A stretch of DNA of 64,000 nucleotides from contig NZ_JANHKP010000002.1 in NCBI RefSeq assembly GCF_024497955.1, positions 186,001 through 250,000 of the forward strand. The letters run 5' to 3'. A program made the position numbers and the translations under genes. This document shows positions 62,962 to 64,000 of this stretch, piece by piece. How positions within the stretch are numbered: the stretch's first letter is position 1; every line of letters starts with the position of its first letter. This stretch comes from Streptomyces sp. C10-9-1. GTDB taxonomy: Bacteria; Actinomycetota; Actinomycetes; Streptomycetales; Streptomycetaceae. The notes beneath the pieces were generated by a model, which saw nothing but the letters and a program-made list of their open reading frames with translations, did no database searches and was not told the origin of the DNA.

Positions 62962-64000
62962 ATGGGTATTCGGAGCTTGCTGCGCAAGGTGTTCGGACGC
63001 GACCGGGACGGCCGGGAGGTGGGGGCGGCGGCCACCGTTCCGGCGCAGACCGAACGTAAGGAACCGGCCACGGAGGAGTCGGCACGGAGCGGGGACGCCA
63101 CGAGCGACCCGGCCGCGGCCGCGCCCGCGGTGCCCTCCCAGGCCCCGGTGGACCGGGCGGACGACCTGGTGTCGGCCGCCTTCGACAAGGCGACGCGCCA
63201 GGCGGCGTCCACGGTCCCGGCGCAGGAGACCGCGGAGGCGGCGGAGGCGCGGCAGTCGGAGGCGGCCCCCGGGCCGGAGGCGTCCGCCCCGGCCGACACC
63301 GACACCGACACCGGTACGGACGCCGACCGCCCGGCCGACGCGGGCACATCCCCGGCCGTCGAGGAGTCCCCGGCCGTCCCGGCCCAGGCGGAGGCGGCCC
63401 CGGCCGTCCCGGCCCAGGCCGAGGGGTCCGCCGTCGCGGAGCCCGAGGCCGCGTCCTCGGCTGTCCAGGCCGCGGCGCCTGCCGAGGAGCCCGCGGTGGA
63501 GTCGGCTCCCGAGGCCGGGCCCGAGTCCGCGGTGGAGTCCGTGGTGGAGTCGGCTCCCGAGGCCGAGGGCACCCCGGAGGCCGGAGCCCCGGCCCCGGAG
63601 GAGGCCCCGGAGGCGGATGCTCCGGTGGCGGAGCCCCGGTCCGAGGCCGAGGCTCCGGCTGAGGGCGCTGCGGAGCCGTCCGCTGCCGACGGCCCTGCTG
63701 CCGAGGAGCCCGCCGCGGAGGCCGCTCCCGAGCCCGCACCCGAGGTCCCTGCCTCCGAGGCCGCCCCGGCACCCGCCGTGGAGCCGGAGCCCGAGGCGTC
63801 TCCCGTGGCCGAGGAGCCCGTGGCGGAGGCCGCTTCCGGGACTGAGGCGCCCGCCCCGGCGCCCGAGGCCGACACCTCGCCCGACGCCGACGCCGACGCC
63901 CCGGCCGGGGGTGCGACCGATGCGGCCGCCACCCTCGTGGAGGAGTCTCCGGCCGTTCCTGCCCAGGCCGAGGCGCCCCCGGCCGTCGAGCCCGAGGGTG
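62962..64000 (+). CDS. Ala/Glu/Pro-rich low-complexity protein, partial at right edge
   Basis: The frame is open to the window edge (at least 346 residues). It starts with a conserved basic segment MGIRSLLRKVFGRDRDGRE, then a short helical motif (VDRADDLVSAAFDKA, about residues 64-78), and continues as Ala/Glu/Pro/Ser-rich sequence with recurring VPAQ units (TVPAQ, AVPAQ) and EEPA/EAAP repeats. It is probably a long disordered linker leading to a C-terminal domain outside the window. I do not recognise the function. AAAGG precedes ATG 62962. Confidence 0.75.
   Translation, partial: MGIRSLLRKVFGRDRDGREVGAAATVPAQTERKEPATEESARSGDATSDPAAAAPAVPSQAPVDRADDLVSAAFDKATRQAASTVPAQETAEAAEARQSEAAPGPEASAPADTDTDTGTDADRPADAGTSPAVEESPAVPAQAEAAPAVPAQAEGSAVAEPEAASSAVQAAAPAEEPAVESAPEAGPESAVESVVESAPEAEGTPEAGAPAPEEAPEADAPVAEPRSEAEAPAEGAAEPSAADGPAAEEPAAEAAPEPAPEVPASEAAPAPAVEPEPEASPVAEEPVAEAASGTEAPAPAPEADTSPDADADAPAGGATDAAATLVEESPAVPAQAEAPPAVEPEG

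Overview
The window is very GC-rich DNA with GTG/ATG starts, ATGA/GTGA translational coupling and strong third-position GC bias in nearly every gene. Together with the families present (DUF6153, DUF5988, DUF2630, RNHCP, PhoX, PadR and BlaI regulators) and a TTA codon confined to a regulator, this points to Streptomyces or a close relative. I see no rRNA, tRNA, CRISPR array, transposase or phage gene.

Bases 1 to about 23030 are the right-hand part of a polyketide-type biosynthetic gene cluster. It opens with a beta-branching cassette: the end of a hot-dog protein that may be LnmK-like, a donor acyl carrier protein, an HMG-CoA-synthase-like enzyme, a second carrier protein, and a ketosynthase whose nucleophilic Cys is Ser (decarboxylating type). 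The genes are translationally coupled or nearly abutting. A type II thioesterase, a SnoaL-like protein, a DUF3224 protein and two cytochromes P450 follow. Next come a VOC protein, a PIG-L deacetylase and a peptide-type ABC transporter in which one permease and both ATPases are fused into one chain. A Crp/Fnr-type regulator with a TTA codon and low GC separates these from a deoxysugar block: thymidylyltransferase, 4,6-dehydratase, 2,3-dehydratase, 3-aminotransferase, 3,5-epimerase, 4-ketoreductase and one glycosyltransferase. That set fits a 2,3,6-trideoxy-3-amino-L-hexose (daunosamine type) attached to a beta-branched polyketide. The PKS itself, the enoyl-CoA hydratase partners and the rest of the cluster lie left of the window.

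Bases 23380-32010 form a copper/metal-handling island: SHOCT protein, secreted proteins, two DUF6153 proteins, a BNR-repeat lipoprotein, a His-rich membrane protein, CopZ-like chaperone, CopA-like P1B ATPase and PCu(A)C-like chaperone. Bases 32400-39200 hold two RNHCP zinc-finger-like proteins, a fasciclin lipoprotein, a DUF4394 secreted protein and a coupled pair of CNNM/TlyC-type CBS membrane proteins.

Bases 39850-43650 appear to be a local BlaI regulon. A BlaI-type repressor and an M56 (BlaR1-type) metallopeptidase lie among three CTACA-N4-TGTAG dyads, which precede a small HHH-like gene plus spo0M, a TerB-like gene, and a tatA-like gene divergent from blaI.

The remainder (43700-64000) is mostly chromosomal housekeeping and stress genes: DUF5988, two PadR regulators, a 2,4-dienoyl-CoA reductase behind a perfect 20-bp dyad, an LLM monooxygenase/FMN reductase pair, a universal stress protein, a DrrAB-type exporter, an MDR oxidoreductase, DUF2630, a FUSC protein, an S4 RNA-binding protein, the remnant of an APC permease, a PhoX-family protein, and a low-complexity protein running off the right edge. 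Strong intrinsic terminators mark most convergent junctions.
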